Assembly (NCBI RefSeq): GCF_000969885.1
Contig: NZ_CP009501.1
Coordinates: 248,001 to 312,000 of the forward strand
DNA: 64,000 nt
Origin: Methanosarcina thermophila TM-1
Lineage (GTDB): Archaea > Halobacteriota > Methanosarcinia > Methanosarcinales > Methanosarcinaceae
Reading direction: 5' to 3'
A program made the position numbers and the translations under genes. The first letter of the stretch is position 1; each line of letters opens with the position of its first letter. Below are positions 17,650-27,355 of this stretch, one piece after another. Below the pieces are notes generated by a model. That model searched no databases. It had not been told where the DNA came from and saw nothing but the letters and a program-made list of their open reading frames with translations.

Positions 17650-18777
17650 ATGAACAGTAAAATTCCCGAAGACCTTATAGAACGCGTATATCAGGGGAAG
17701 AGCACAAAAGAAGACGGGCTTCTACTCCTTGAGGTACCTCCTTTCGAGCTCTTCAGGTTTGCGGATGAACTCCGCTCCCTTACGGCAGGGGATACGGTTA
17801 CTTACGTCGTAAACAGAAATATTAACTTTACCAGCCGCTGTGTGGGAACCTGCGGGTTCTGCGCATTTAGGACGAATAACGGCAAAGTTCTGACCCTTGA
17901 AGAAATAATGGAAAAAGTAAGGGAGGCGGCACAGGCAAATGCTACTGAAGTCTGCATCCAGGGAGGACTTCTGCCTGACGCTGGTATTGACTTTTATCTC
18001 GGGATTGTAGAAGCCATAAAAGCCGAATTCCCTGATATGCATATCCATTCCTTTTCACCGATGGAGGTTTACCATGCTTCCCGTGTCAGCGGAATTTCTG
18101 TAAAAGAAGCCCTGCTACAACTTAAAAAAAGCGGGCTTGACACCATGCCCGGCACGGCAGCTGAAATTCTTTCGGACAGGGTAAGGGAGATTATCTGCCC
18201 TTCAAAAATCAAAACCTCGGAATGGATAGAGGTGGTTACCCAGGCACATGCCGCGGGCATTCCTACGACTGCAACGATGATGTATGGGCATGTTGAAACC
18301 CTTGAAGAAAGAATAGAACATATATTGATCGTCAGGGAAATCCAGAAAGAAACAGGCGGAATTACGGAATTTGTACCCCTACCTTTTATGCCTTATAACA
18401 ATCCTGTAGGGGAGAAATTAATGAGAGAAGGTAGATACGCCACGCCTGGTCTTGAGGATCTTAAGAATTATGCTGTTTCCCGTATTCTTCTCCACGGGTA
18501 TGTAGACAATATTCAGGCAAGCTGGGTGAAGTTAGGGAAAAAACTTGCGCAGTTTGCTCTTCATTGTGGGGTTAACGATCTTGGGGGTACCCTTATGGAG
18601 GAAAGTATTTCAAGGTCTGCAGGAGCCTCTAATGGAGAAGCGATATCTGTAGAAGAACTCGAGTGGATGATTTATGGAGCTGGGAGAGTTCCAAAAGAAA
18701 GAACCACTCTGTACGGAAGAGTGAATGAGCTGATTTCGGGAAATCCGAGGCGATCAGGGTTCAGAGTCTCAGAGTGA
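17650..18777 (+). CDS. cofH: FO synthase subunit CofH, first copy
   Basis: Radical-SAM enzyme of about 375 aa that joins a tyrosine-derived fragment to the uracil precursor in FO synthesis. The CVGTCGFCAF motif (CxxxCxxC) and the EVCIQGGL segment are diagnostic, followed by TATMMYGHVET and SWVKLG. An ATG at 17632 is in frame. The ATG at 17650 has GGAGA nine bases upstream and is preferred. It starts 25 bases after cofG. A closely related copy follows directly. Confidence 0.93.
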   Translation: MNSKIPEDLIERVYQGKSTKEDGLLLLEVPPFELFRFADELRSLTAGDTVTYVVNRNINFTSRCVGTCGFCAFRTNNGKVLTLEEIMEKVREAAQANATEVCIQGGLLPDAGIDFYLGIVEAIKAEFPDMHIHSFSPMEVYHASRVSGISVKEALLQLKKSGLDTMPGTAAEILSDRVREIICPSKIKTSEWIEVVTQAHAAGIPTTATMMYGHVETLEERIEHILIVREIQKETGGITEFVPLPFMPYNNPVGEKLMREGRYATPGLEDLKNYAVSRILLHGYVDNIQASWVKLGKKLAQFALHCGVNDLGGTLMEESISRSAGASNGEAISVEELEWMIYGAGRVPKERTTLYGRVNELISGNPRRSGFRVSE

Positions 18778-18821
18778 ACCTATCTAGGGATAGATATATC
18801 AGATAAACAGGAATGATCGGG

Positions 18822-19979
18822 ATGTACATGAGAAAGCAGGCAGCAATTCCTGAGGATGTCCTTGAGAGGATATATCAGGGAAACTGCACAAAAGAGGATG
18901 CACTTCTCCTGCTTGAAGGAAGCCCATTCGAGTTATTCGAACTTGCCGATAGCCTTCGGGCCAGTACCACAGGTGATATTGTTAGTTATATCACGAACAG
19001 AAATATTTATATTACAAATAAATGCGCAGGAAATTGCGGATTTTGCGCTTACAGGACAGAAAAAGGGTATATACTGAGCGTGGAAGAAATCCTGAAAAAG
19101 GTGAGTGAAGCCTGGAAAGCCGGAGTTGTTGAGGTTTGCATCCAGGGAGGGTATATTCCGGAAATCGATATGGAATTCTACCTGGAGATTGTAGAGTCAA
19201 TAAAAGCTGAATATCCAGAACTCTGTATTCATGCCTTTTCCCCTATGGAAATACACTACGCGTCAGAAATCTCAGGCATGTCCGTAAAAGAGGCTCTTCG
19301 TAAGCTTAAAAAAAGCGGGCTTGATTCCCTTACCGGAACTTCAGCTGAAATTCTTTCCGACAGGGTGAGAAATATAATCTGTCCCGAAAAAATCAGTGCA
19401 CAGCAGTGGATCGATATTATAAAGACCGCACATAAAACCGGAATTTCTACAAATGCAACTATTATGTACGGACATGTTGAAACAATCGAAGAGCGTCTTG
19501 ATCATGTTTTTACTATCCGCGAAATACAGAAAGAGACCGGTGGATTTTCAGAGTTTATCCCAATGTCCTTTTTGCCCTATAATAACAGGATAGGGGAGAA
19601 GATGCTAGCATCTGGAAAATTCGCAAGCACAGGGCTTGAAGACTTGCAGCTCATTGCCATTTCTCGCGTAATCCTGCACACCTACATAAATAATATTCAG
19701 GCAACCTGGGTTAAACTCGGGAAAAAGCTTGCTCAGTTTGCCCTCGAATGCGGAGCTAATGATCTAGGAGGCACGCTTATGGAAGACCAGATTTCAACCG
19801 CATCTGGAGGGAATCACGGAGAATACATGTCTCCTGCCGAGTTCGAATGGATGATAAAAGGGGCAGGAAAGATCCCTGTACAGAGAGATACCCTTTACCG
19901 GAAAGTGGAACCAGGTTTCCCGAATAGAGCAGGCTCATTGCCAGCTTGCGGAAAGGCAAAGATAAGCAGTAAAGAGTAA
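18822..19979 (+). CDS. cofH: FO synthase subunit CofH, second copy
   Basis: Paralogue of the preceding gene, about 385 aa and alignable over nearly its full length. It keeps the radical-SAM motif CAGNCGFCAY, the EVCIQGGYIP segment, ATIMYGHVET and the GGTLMEDQIS end region. Three in-frame ATG codons lie close together (18813, 18822, 18828). AGGA at 18809-18812 fits 18822 best. Two cofH genes side by side are known in Methanosarcina. Whether they differ in activity or expression is not visible. Confidence 0.92.
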   Translation: MYMRKQAAIPEDVLERIYQGNCTKEDALLLLEGSPFELFELADSLRASTTGDIVSYITNRNIYITNKCAGNCGFCAYRTEKGYILSVEEILKKVSEAWKAGVVEVCIQGGYIPEIDMEFYLEIVESIKAEYPELCIHAFSPMEIHYASEISGMSVKEALRKLKKSGLDSLTGTSAEILSDRVRNIICPEKISAQQWIDIIKTAHKTGISTNATIMYGHVETIEERLDHVFTIREIQKETGGFSEFIPMSFLPYNNRIGEKMLASGKFASTGLEDLQLIAISRVILHTYINNIQATWVKLGKKLAQFALECGANDLGGTLMEDQISTASGGNHGEYMSPAEFEWMIKGAGKIPVQRDTLYRKVEPGFPNRAGSLPACGKAKISSKE

Positions 19980-20229
19980 CTACTCTAGCCTACAGCGTTA
20001 GAGGCTTGAATTCAGTTTAGACAGAATTGTAGCCCCCAATTTCCAATTCGGTCTCTTCCATGTGATTTGACTATATCAAATAAATCAGAGCCGCTGAGAT
20101 TCCTGCAAGCTGAACTAACAGAAAAATCAATGAACTTTTTCGGGCTGCAGGGGTTTAATTATCTAAATTTCAATAAATTATGTTTAATATTCATGTATTT
20201 ATGTTCCAATCATATTTTCAGGAGTTCCG

Positions 20230-20856
20230 ATGAAAGCTGTAATCCCCTATAAAAAAGCCGGTGCAAAATCCAGATTATCGCCTGTCCTGAGTCTGGAAGA
20301 AAGAGAAGAACTTGTGGAACTGATGTTGAATCAGGTAATAGATACCCTTAAGGAAGCCGGAATAGAGACAATTGATATTCTCAGTCCTTCGATGTATGGA
20401 CTTGAGAACATGACGAAAGCCACTGTGATTCTGGATAGAAATGATCTCAATGAGGCTCTTAACTTGTATCTGGAGCAGGCTGAAGAGCCGGTTATGATTG
20501 TTATGGCTGATCTTCCTCTTCTGTCTCCAGATCATGTTAAAGGGATAATTTCAACTGAAGGAGACGTTTGCATCGTCCCGGGAAAAGGTGGAGGCACAAA
20601 TGTATTGTTTATCAAAAATCCTTCTGATTACAGGGTCAGGTACTACGGTTCGAGTTTCCTGACTCATTGTTCGATTGCAGAAGAAGCAGGGCAGAATGTT
20701 GAGATTTACGACTCTTTCCTTGCAGGTATAGATATAGATGAGCCTGAAGACCTGGTAGAACTGCTTATACATGGAAGCGGGGCTTCGAAAGAGTATATTA
20801 GCAAAAAATTCAGGCTTGAGATTAGCAGAGGAAGAGTAAGGCTGGCTCCAATATGA
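20230..20856 (+). CDS. cofC: 2-phospho-L-lactate guanylyltransferase CofC
   Basis: A 208-aa nucleotidyltransferase that activates 2-phospholactate with GTP to give the side-chain donor for F420. The N-terminus MKAVIPYKKAGAKSRLSPVLS is the GTP-binding loop of the CofC/MobA-like fold, followed by VMADLPLLSPDHV and PGKGGGTNVLF. The CAGGAG ribosome site precedes the ATG. It completes a cofG-cofH-cofH-cofC run, although a 250-base gap precedes it and it may have its own promoter. Confidence 0.94.
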   Translation: MKAVIPYKKAGAKSRLSPVLSLEEREELVELMLNQVIDTLKEAGIETIDILSPSMYGLENMTKATVILDRNDLNEALNLYLEQAEEPVMIVMADLPLLSPDHVKGIISTEGDVCIVPGKGGGTNVLFIKNPSDYRVRYYGSSFLTHCSIAEEAGQNVEIYDSFLAGIDIDEPEDLVELLIHGSGASKEYISKKFRLEISRGRVRLAPI

Positions 20857-21519
20857 GATTAGCAGGGGCAGTTCTCAAATAATTGGAAAAGCAGAAAGGT
20901 TATATGAAATTTGAAATAAACTGTTATGGGGTAAATAACCTGACTAGCTTTAATTTGGAAATCTTGTATTGAAATCTTATATTAAAAATTTCCATTGAAA
21001 CCTTATATTAAAAACTTAGAAACCTTATATTAAAAACTTAGAAACCTTATATTAAAAACTTTATATTACGAATCTTTATATTAGAATCTTTATGTTCAAA
21101 CTTTATGCTCAAATTTTGTATTCAAATCTTATATTAGAAAAGTTACGCTAGGACTAAAAAACTACGTATCGAATTTTTCAACCTGGCTTCAGATCAAAAG
21201 TTATAAATATAATTTACTATTTGGTTTGAAATTGAATAATATGGAAACAAACTAATAGTCTGAGCTTTAAGCATTCAGGTAAGTGACCTGCAAACAAATC
21301 TAGCTTGTCTTCCAGAAGTGTGTATTTATATGTAGGAAAAAACTTTGACACTCGGAAGTTAAAAGTCGGAAGTTAAAAATGTTCAGATATGGTAGTTTTA
21401 ATCAACAAAAAATATATGGTAGAGGACTGCTATTACTGCCTTAAAATTACCATGATTTGCCAAACTGCCTAACATGCCATAAATTGCCTTATTTGCCTTT
21501 AAAAGTTACAGGTGAGCTG
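20857..21519. other. AT-rich intergenic region with tandem repeats
   Basis: No gene is seen here. The left part (20960-21150) consists of degenerate and exact copies of a CTTATATTA-containing unit, annotated separately. The right part leads to the ferredoxin/geranylgeranyl reductase operon. Confidence 0.5.
20997..21061. repeat. 22-bp tandem repeat, three copies
   Basis: Two exact copies and a third matching 21 of 22 bases lie head to tail at 20997, 21019 and 21041. Each has CCTTATATTAAAAACTT at its core. Looser relatives extend on both sides, to about 20960 and 21145. There are no unique spacers, so this is a minisatellite and not a CRISPR array. Confidence 0.85.
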
Positions 21520-21696
21520 GTGAGCTTCAAGATAAACCGATATAAATGTGGATATTGTGGTGCCTGTGTGGGAGTCTGCCCTAAGGGAGCACTCGAACTT
21601 ATAGAGACATGGGTTGAAGTAGATGAAAGCACGTGTATTGCATGCGGAATATGCGATCGCATCTGCCCTGTAGGAGCAATTGAGGTAATGAAATGA
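21520..21696 (+). CDS. Dicluster ferredoxin partner of geranylgeranyl reductase
   Basis: Encodes a ferredoxin with two [4Fe-4S] motifs, [15 protein letters not shown] and [15 protein letters not shown]. In M. acetivorans a ferredoxin encoded next to geranylgeranyl reductase is reported to supply its electrons, and this pair matches that arrangement. I start at GTG 21520, which has AGGTGA four bases upstream, for a 58-aa product. An ATG at 21457 is in frame and would add 21 unusual residues. The stop overlaps the next gene's ATG (ATGA). Confidence 0.88.
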   Translation: MSFKINRYKCGYCGACVGVCPKGALELIETWVEVDESTCIACGICDRICPVGAIEVMK

Positions 21697-22916
21697 AGGA
21701 CAGATATGATGTTTTAGTAATAGGAGCAGGTCCTGCAGGTTCCATTGCTGCGAGAAACGCAGCTGAAAAAGGGCTTGATGTACTTCTAATTGAGAAACGC
21801 CAGGAGATAGGCGATCCTGTACGCTGTGCTGAAGGCGTGAACAAAGAATGTCTCAAGAAGCATGTGGAAATTGACAAAAGGTGGATTTGCGCGGACCTTA
21901 AAGCTTCTCACATCTACTCCCCAGATGGTACAAGGATAGTGATGGCAGAAGAAATCTCTGGTGGAGAAGTAGGCTATGTCCTTGAGAGAAAAGTGTTTGA
22001 CAGGGCACTTGCAGAGCAGGCTGCCCGTGCGGGGGCTGAAGTAAGAGTAAAAACCCGAGCAATTGACCTCATAATCGAGGATGGTTTCGTCAGGGGAGCC
22101 AAACTAATGCACCTTGGAAAAACATATGATGTGCGTGCCAAGATAGTTATAGGTGCTGACGGAATCGAATCAAAGGTAGGTCGATGGGCAGGCATCGATA
22201 CTTCCCTGAAGCCCATAGACATAGAAACCTGTGCCCAGTATTTGATAGCCGGAGTGGATATAGCCCAGGACTATTGCGAGTTTTATGTAGGAAACGAGAT
22301 TGCACCGGGCGGTTATATATGGATCTTTCCTAAGGGCGAAGGCAAAGCCAATGTAGGGATTGGTATCCTCGGAAGCAGGGCAGGAAAATTCAAGCCAAGA
22401 CCTGTAGATTACCTTAACAGCTTTGTGGAAAAGAAATTTCCCAATGCTAGAATTATTGAGATGGTTTATGGAGGAGTTCCGGTATCAGGCAGCATTGAGA
22501 AAACGTCGACTAATGGTCTCATGCTAATCGGAGACGCTGCCCGTCAATCCGACCCGATCACAGGCGGCGGAATTCTGAACGCTATGGAAGCAGGGAAGCT
22601 TGCAGGAGAAGCTGCGTATGCGGCTATTTCCTCAGGGGACGTTTCCCTCCAGAAACTTGAAGAGGTTTATGAGAAGCGCTGGAGGGCAACCATAGGGCAT
22701 GATATTGACATGAGCCTCATAGTAAAGAATTGCTTTATCAACCTGAGTGACGATGACCTGAACTCTCTTGCCCGTTCCCTGAAAGATGTAAAATTTGAAA
22801 GAATGAGCCTTCTCGATTTATTACAGGCTCTCTTTAAAGCCAATAAAAAACTACTCTGGGACCTTCGAGTCCTTTTCAAGGACGCTGCAAAAGAAGTAGC
22901 AAAAAATAAAATATAA
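21693..22916 (+). CDS. Digeranylgeranylglycerophospholipid reductase (geranylgeranyl reductase)
   Basis: A 407-aa flavoprotein that saturates the geranylgeranyl chains of archaeal membrane lipids. The N-terminal FAD motif is [17 protein letters not shown], followed by the characteristic DPVRCAEGV cysteine segment and [19 protein letters not shown], the YxWxFP signature of the family. [15 protein letters not shown] completes the FAD site. It overlaps the ferredoxin stop by 4 bases, so the pair is translationally coupled. It probably acts at the membrane surface. Confidence 0.94.
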   Translation: MKDRYDVLVIGAGPAGSIAARNAAEKGLDVLLIEKRQEIGDPVRCAEGVNKECLKKHVEIDKRWICADLKASHIYSPDGTRIVMAEEISGGEVGYVLERKVFDRALAEQAARAGAEVRVKTRAIDLIIEDGFVRGAKLMHLGKTYDVRAKIVIGADGIESKVGRWAGIDTSLKPIDIETCAQYLIAGVDIAQDYCEFYVGNEIAPGGYIWIFPKGEGKANVGIGILGSRAGKFKPRPVDYLNSFVEKKFPNARIIEMVYGGVPVSGSIEKTSTNGLMLIGDAARQSDPITGGGILNAMEAGKLAGEAAYAAISSGDVSLQKLEEVYEKRWRATIGHDIDMSLIVKNCFINLSDDDLNSLARSLKDVKFERMSLLDLLQALFKANKKLLWDLRVLFKDAAKEVAKNKI

Positions 22917-22917
22917 C

Positions 22918-22933
22918 GCCCGGAAACCCGGGC
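22918..22933 (+). terminator. Hairpin terminator after geranylgeranyl reductase
   Basis: A six-pair GC stem (GCCCGG / CCGGGC) with loop AAAC begins one base after the stop codon and is followed by a T-rich run, ATTTTCTGTTTTT. It lies between convergent genes and may also shield the trkH transcript. Confidence 0.7.
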
Positions 22934-22987
22934 ATTTTCTGTTTTTATATTTTTCCTTTAATTTTCCTCAAAGGGTTTCCTGTAATA

Positions 22988-24394
22988 TCACTTTTTCCAG
23001 AATTCAGGAGTGAAGAGTAAAATTACAGTATAAACTTCAAGCCTGCCAATCCACATATTCGAAATCAGGACTAATTTCCCTAGAGGGGGGATAGAATCAA
23101 AACTGCTCATAGGGCCTACGATATTCATGCCTGGTCCTACATTACCAAGCGTAGCTATGGACGCAGTAAACGAGGATATTATGTCCATGCCCAGGACCGA
23201 GAGAATAAGGGTGCTTGAGACAAAGATAAGTAGATAAATGACAACAAATGAAACTATGGAATTGACAATCTCCTCGGGCACGTTTTTACTGTTTAATTTA
23301 ACGCCTTTTATGGCTCTTGGATGAAGGGCCTTAAAGAGTTCCATTCTACTGTGCTTGAGAAGGATAAGAACGCGTACAACCTTGATGCCTCCGCCTGTAG
23401 AGCCGGCACAGCCTCCAATAAACCCAACTATAATAAGTATCATTTTCGCAGAATCAGACCAGAGATTGAAATCCGTTGTCACGAGCCCGGTAGTTGTCAT
23501 GACTGAGATTACATGAAAGATTGCAAGTCGGAATGAATCTGAAAGGTTTGTACCAAAATCTCGCCAGAGCAGGAAGGTGAGAAGCCCGCTTGCAGCAAGG
23601 ATCAGGGCAGTATAAAACTGGAATTCTTCATCTTTAAGAAGGGTATTTTTGTCTACAAATATTGCTCGGTAGTAAAGGGCAAAGTTTGCACCGGCAGCGA
23701 AAGTGAATAACGCTGTTATATACTCTACAAGGGGGCTGTTAAAAGCTCCAACACTCAGTCTGTAATTGGAGAAACCTCCACAGGACACTGTAGAAAACAT
23801 AAGATTAAGTGAATCATATAGGGAGACTCCTGCAAGCATAAGGACGATAACCTGCAGGAAAGAAATTACAAAGTAAATTGTCCAGAGAATTCTTGCGGTT
23901 TCCCTTACCCTGGGCTTCAACTTATCCTCGGTGGGTCCGGGCATCTCAGCGCGGAAAAGCTGGCGGCCTGCAACCCCTAGCTTGGGCAGGATAGCAATGA
24001 AAAGCACGATAATACCCATGCCCCCAAGCCACATAATCATGCCTCTCCAGAAGAGAATGCTTTTAGGGTGGCTTTCTATATCATTAAGAATTGTTGAGCC
24101 TGTAGTGGTAAATCCTGACATGGATTCGAAAAACGCATTTAAAGGAGAGATTCCGTCCATAATAAAAGGAATTGCTCCGAAAACGGCAGCTGCAAGCCAG
24201 CCCAGGGCAACGATTGCAAAGCCTTCCTTGCGCATCCATTCCTCTTCGGTCTTATAGGAGAGCAGGAGAAAGCCTGTTAGAGTGGTTACGAGAATTGAAA
24301 CCAGAAAAGGAGTTAAACTCTCCCCGTAATAATATGCGACTCCGAGAGGGATTATCATGAAAAGCCCCAGGAGCCTGAGCAGACCGCCAAGCAC
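22988..24394 (-). CDS. trkH: TrkH-type potassium uptake channel subunit
   Basis: A 468-aa membrane protein with about ten hydrophobic segments and four re-entrant pore loops of the Trk/Ktr/HKT type. The loops are recognisable as SGFTTTGSTIL, STVSCGGFSNY, VMTTTGLVTTDF and ATLGNVGPGMN. It forms the K+ pathway, gated by the cytoplasmic TrkA proteins encoded upstream. The start is GTG 24394 with no clear ribosome site. ATG 24358, in the first membrane segment, is an alternative. It is last in a trkA-trkA-trkH series on the minus strand. Confidence 0.94.
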   Translation of the reverse strand: MLGGLLRLLGLFMIIPLGVAYYYGESLTPFLVSILVTTLTGFLLLSYKTEEEWMRKEGFAIVALGWLAAAVFGAIPFIMDGISPLNAFFESMSGFTTTGSTILNDIESHPKSILFWRGMIMWLGGMGIIVLFIAILPKLGVAGRQLFRAEMPGPTEDKLKPRVRETARILWTIYFVISFLQVIVLMLAGVSLYDSLNLMFSTVSCGGFSNYRLSVGAFNSPLVEYITALFTFAAGANFALYYRAIFVDKNTLLKDEEFQFYTALILAASGLLTFLLWRDFGTNLSDSFRLAIFHVISVMTTTGLVTTDFNLWSDSAKMILIIVGFIGGCAGSTGGGIKVVRVLILLKHSRMELFKALHPRAIKGVKLNSKNVPEEIVNSIVSFVVIYLLIFVSSTLILSVLGMDIISSFTASIATLGNVGPGMNIVGPMSSFDSIPPLGKLVLISNMWIGRLEVYTVILLFTPEFWKK

Positions 24395-24472
24395 ATATAA
24401 AAATTCTAAAATTCATGCAGATCCACTGTTTTAGAGCTGTTAGACCCTTTTGGATCGTTTGTATTTACCTGT

Positions 24473-25819
24473 TCACTTAAAAAACTTCTCCACAGCCGGA
24501 ACAGCGGAAGATAAAGCAAAGATTATTACCCTGTCTCCTTCCCGAATTACGGTATCTCCTCTAGGTATAATAGTATCATCATTATGGACTACCATTGTAA
24601 CAAGCGCTCCTTTGGGAAACTTGACCTTATCAAGGGATTTTCCGACTATTTTTGAGCTTCTTGACGCTGTATACTCGATGATTTCGGCCTTTTCGCCTTC
24701 AAGAGTGGCAAGTTTTTCAATACCTCTTCCCATTGTAAGCTTCAAAACCTCATTTACTGTTGCTTGCCTGGGACTGACTGCCATATCTATCCCAATCATT
24801 TCGAACAAAGGCACGTAATCCGGACGATCAGCCCTTGCTATCACTTTCTTTGCCCCAAGCTGCTTTGCCAGAAGTGAGCACAGTAGATTTTTTTCATCGC
24901 TATTCGTAACTGCAAGCACAACGTCCATATCTTCGATATTTTCTTCCCTCAAAAGATTGACATCTGTACCATCCCCGTTTAAAATGAGGGCATTTTCCAG
25001 CATTTCAGCCACTTCTATGCAGCGGCTTTTCCTGTACTCGATAATCTTGAGGTCTGCATTCTCATCTTTATCAATCAGTTTAGCAAGATAAAATCCTACA
25101 ATTCCGCAACCTATAAGGAGAATTCTATTCCTGTGGGGCTCTCCGTTCCCGAAGATACGACCAAGTTCTTCCAGGGCTCTGGGCTTGCCTACAACTACCA
25201 TACGGTCATTTGCATTAATAGCATCATCCCCATGAGGAATAACTACTTCGTTTTTCCGAAAGATCGCACTTACAATGCAGCAGTCATCAAGCTTGAGATC
25301 CTTTATCTGCTGCCCTACAAGCCTGTTGTCTGGATGGATAGCGAATTCCATCATCTGAACTTTTCCCTCGGCAAAAACTTGCGCATCTATAGCTGACGGG
25401 CTTGAGAGCACCTCAGCAACCTCGGAAGCAAGCGCAAGCTCAGGACAGATCATGATATCAACTCCAACCTGAGCCCTTGAAGTTACAGGCACATCAATAT
25501 AATCCGGGTTGCTCACTCTCGCAATTGTCTTTGTTTCTTTCCAACCTGGATGGGACCTTAGTATAAGCTTTGCAGTCATGCAGGCAACGATATTGACCTC
25601 ATCGACTCCAGTGACAGCGATCAGAATATCCGCATCATGAAGGATACTGGTGAGAATATCAGCGTTTGCGCCATTTCCTTCCAGAACCTGAACATCAAGT
25701 TCATCCGCCCTTCGTGCAACCTCCTCATCTTTTTCGACAACAATCACATCATGTGTAAGAGAGAGAAATTTTGCGATATGGTATCCAACTTCGCCTGCAC
25801 CTATAACTACAGCTTTCAT
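24473..25819 (-). CDS. trkA: TrkA potassium transport regulatory protein, copy next to trkH
   Basis: A 448-aa cytoplasmic protein with two RCK domains. NAD(H)-binding motifs appear at GAGEVGYHIAKFLS (residue 7 on) and again at IGCGIVGFYLAKLI (about residue 235), each followed by a TrkA_C-type segment. It binds nucleotide and gates TrkH. A GAGGA ribosome site precedes the ATG. It is 78 bases upstream of trkH. A second gene with the same domain order and length lies directly upstream. Confidence 0.94.
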   Translation of the reverse strand: MKAVVIGAGEVGYHIAKFLSLTHDVIVVEKDEEVARRADELDVQVLEGNGANADILTSILHDADILIAVTGVDEVNIVACMTAKLILRSHPGWKETKTIARVSNPDYIDVPVTSRAQVGVDIMICPELALASEVAEVLSSPSAIDAQVFAEGKVQMMEFAIHPDNRLVGQQIKDLKLDDCCIVSAIFRKNEVVIPHGDDAINANDRMVVVGKPRALEELGRIFGNGEPHRNRILLIGCGIVGFYLAKLIDKDENADLKIIEYRKSRCIEVAEMLENALILNGDGTDVNLLREENIEDMDVVLAVTNSDEKNLLCSLLAKQLGAKKVIARADRPDYVPLFEMIGIDMAVSPRQATVNEVLKLTMGRGIEKLATLEGEKAEIIEYTASRSSKIVGKSLDKVKFPKGALVTMVVHNDDTIIPRGDTVIREGDRVIIFALSSAVPAVEKFFK

Positions 25820-25947
25820 AAGAGTTCCTCAAAAAGGCTTGGTTGCAGATAAATTAACCTGCTTGCTTAAATAATCATGGAAAAAGAAAAAAGTAAATGG
25901 TTGGTTTATGATGAGTGTTATTTAGTAATACCATAATAAAGCTTCAG

Positions 25948-25971
25948 TGGGAAAAGGTGAGATTTTTCCCA
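25948..25971. terminator. Hairpin between the two trkA genes
   Basis: An eight-pair stem, TGGGAAAA / TTTTCCCA, encloses an 8-base loop just downstream of the second trkA. No T-run follows in the direction of trkA transcription, so it could as well be a processing or stability element. Confidence 0.4.
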
Positions 25972-26008
25972 TAGTGAGATTAAAAGGCAGCTCCATGAAG
26001 GTATGATT

Positions 26009-27355
26009 TTATCTGAAAAATTTTTCAATTTCTGGTGTTGCAGAAGACATAGAAAAGATAACCACTCTATCTTGATTCTCAATTATAAAATCCCCTCTCG
26101 GGACTATAGTCTCTTTTCCCCGAACTACCATATTTATGAGAGCTCCTCTTGGGAACTTTACTTTGCTTAACGGTCTCCCGACAATTTTAGAGCTTTCAGA
26201 AGCCGTATATTCTATGATTTCTGCTTTTTCGCCTTCAATAGTTGTCAGGGTTTGTATTCCCCTGCCCATTGTAAGCTTCAATACTTCATTTACAGTTGCT
26301 TCCCTGGGACTGACTGCCATATCTATGCCGACCATTTCAAAGAGAGGAAGATAATCCGAGCGGTCAGCCCTGGCAATTACTTTCTTTGCCCCAAGCTGTT
26401 TTGCAAGCAGAGCGCACAGAAGATTTTTCTCATCACTGTCTGTGACTGCAATAACAACATCCATATCCTCTATATTTTCTTCTTTGAGCAAGTTGAGATC
26501 AGTGCCATCCCCATTAAGTATAAGGACACCTTCGAGTGTTTCCGCTACCTCAATGCAGCGGTTCTTCCTGTGCTCAATAATCTTAAGGTCAACATTCTCT
26601 TCTTTGCTTATTAACTTAGCCAGATAGAAACCAACAATTCCGCAGCCTATGATAAGAACTCTATTTTTATGATGTACTTCATTTCCGAAAATGCTACTCA
26701 GGCTTTCCATAGCTTCAGGCTTACCAACAACCACCACATGGTCATTTGCCTTTATAACATCGCTCCCGTGAGGAATAATTATTTCATGATCCCGAAAAAC
26801 CGCACTTACAATGCAGCAGTCAGCAAGCTTGAGATCCTGCATCTGCTTTCCTACAAGCTTGCTTTCGGGGCTTATTGCAAACTCGGTCATTCGGACTTTT
26901 CCCTCAGCAAACATCTCGGCATCTATTGCGGACGGGCTTGATAGAATTTCAGCGACTTCGGAAGCAAGCGCAAGCTCTGGACAGATCATAAGATCGACTC
27001 CAACCTGAGCCCTGGAGGTTACAGGTGAATCTATGTAGTCTGGGTTGCTGACCCTGGCAATGGTTTTAATATCCTTCCATCCGGGCTTGCTTCGGATGAC
27101 CAGCTTTGCCGTCATGCAGGCAACAATATTAACTTCATCGAGACCGGTCACAGCCACAAGCAGATCCGAATCTTGAAGAAATTTTGAGAGAAGCTCAGCG
27201 TTTGCACCGTTTCCCTCTATAGCAAGGACATCAAGTTCGTCTGCCCTTTTTAATGCTTCTTCAGCTTTTTCAATAATTATTACATCGTTTTTGGGGGAAA
27301 GGGCTTTTGCAATGTGATAACCTACTTCCCCAGCGCCAATAATTATAATCTTCAT
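26009..27355 (-). CDS. trkA: TrkA potassium transport regulatory protein, second copy
   Basis: A 448-aa paralogue of the neighbouring trkA with the same two-RCK layout (GAGEVGYHIAKALS, then IGCGIVGFYLAKLI). Many blocks are identical, such as MTAKLV, DYIDSPVTSRAQVGVDLMICPELALASEVAEIL (shown here in part) and MGRGIQTL. Differences cluster in the first 60 residues and the linkers. An AAGGTG ribosome site precedes the ATG. Its own hairpin and 189-base gap suggest it can be transcribed separately. The two may form hetero-octamers or respond to different ligands. Confidence 0.93.
   Translation of the reverse strand: MKIIIIGAGEVGYHIAKALSPKNDVIIIEKAEEALKRADELDVLAIEGNGANAELLSKFLQDSDLLVAVTGLDEVNIVACMTAKLVIRSKPGWKDIKTIARVSNPDYIDSPVTSRAQVGVDLMICPELALASEVAEILSSPSAIDAEMFAEGKVRMTEFAISPESKLVGKQMQDLKLADCCIVSAVFRDHEIIIPHGSDVIKANDHVVVVGKPEAMESLSSIFGNEVHHKNRVLIIGCGIVGFYLAKLISKEENVDLKIIEHRKNRCIEVAETLEGVLILNGDGTDLNLLKEENIEDMDVVIAVTDSDEKNLLCALLAKQLGAKKVIARADRSDYLPLFEMVGIDMAVSPREATVNEVLKLTMGRGIQTLTTIEGEKAEIIEYTASESSKIVGRPLSKVKFPRGALINMVVRGKETIVPRGDFIIENQDRVVIFSMSSATPEIEKFFR

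Noticed and set aside
20997-21061. CRISPR-like array
   Set aside because: Units follow each other directly with no unique spacers, and no cas gene is nearby. The same applies to the 15-bp array at 27908-28120.
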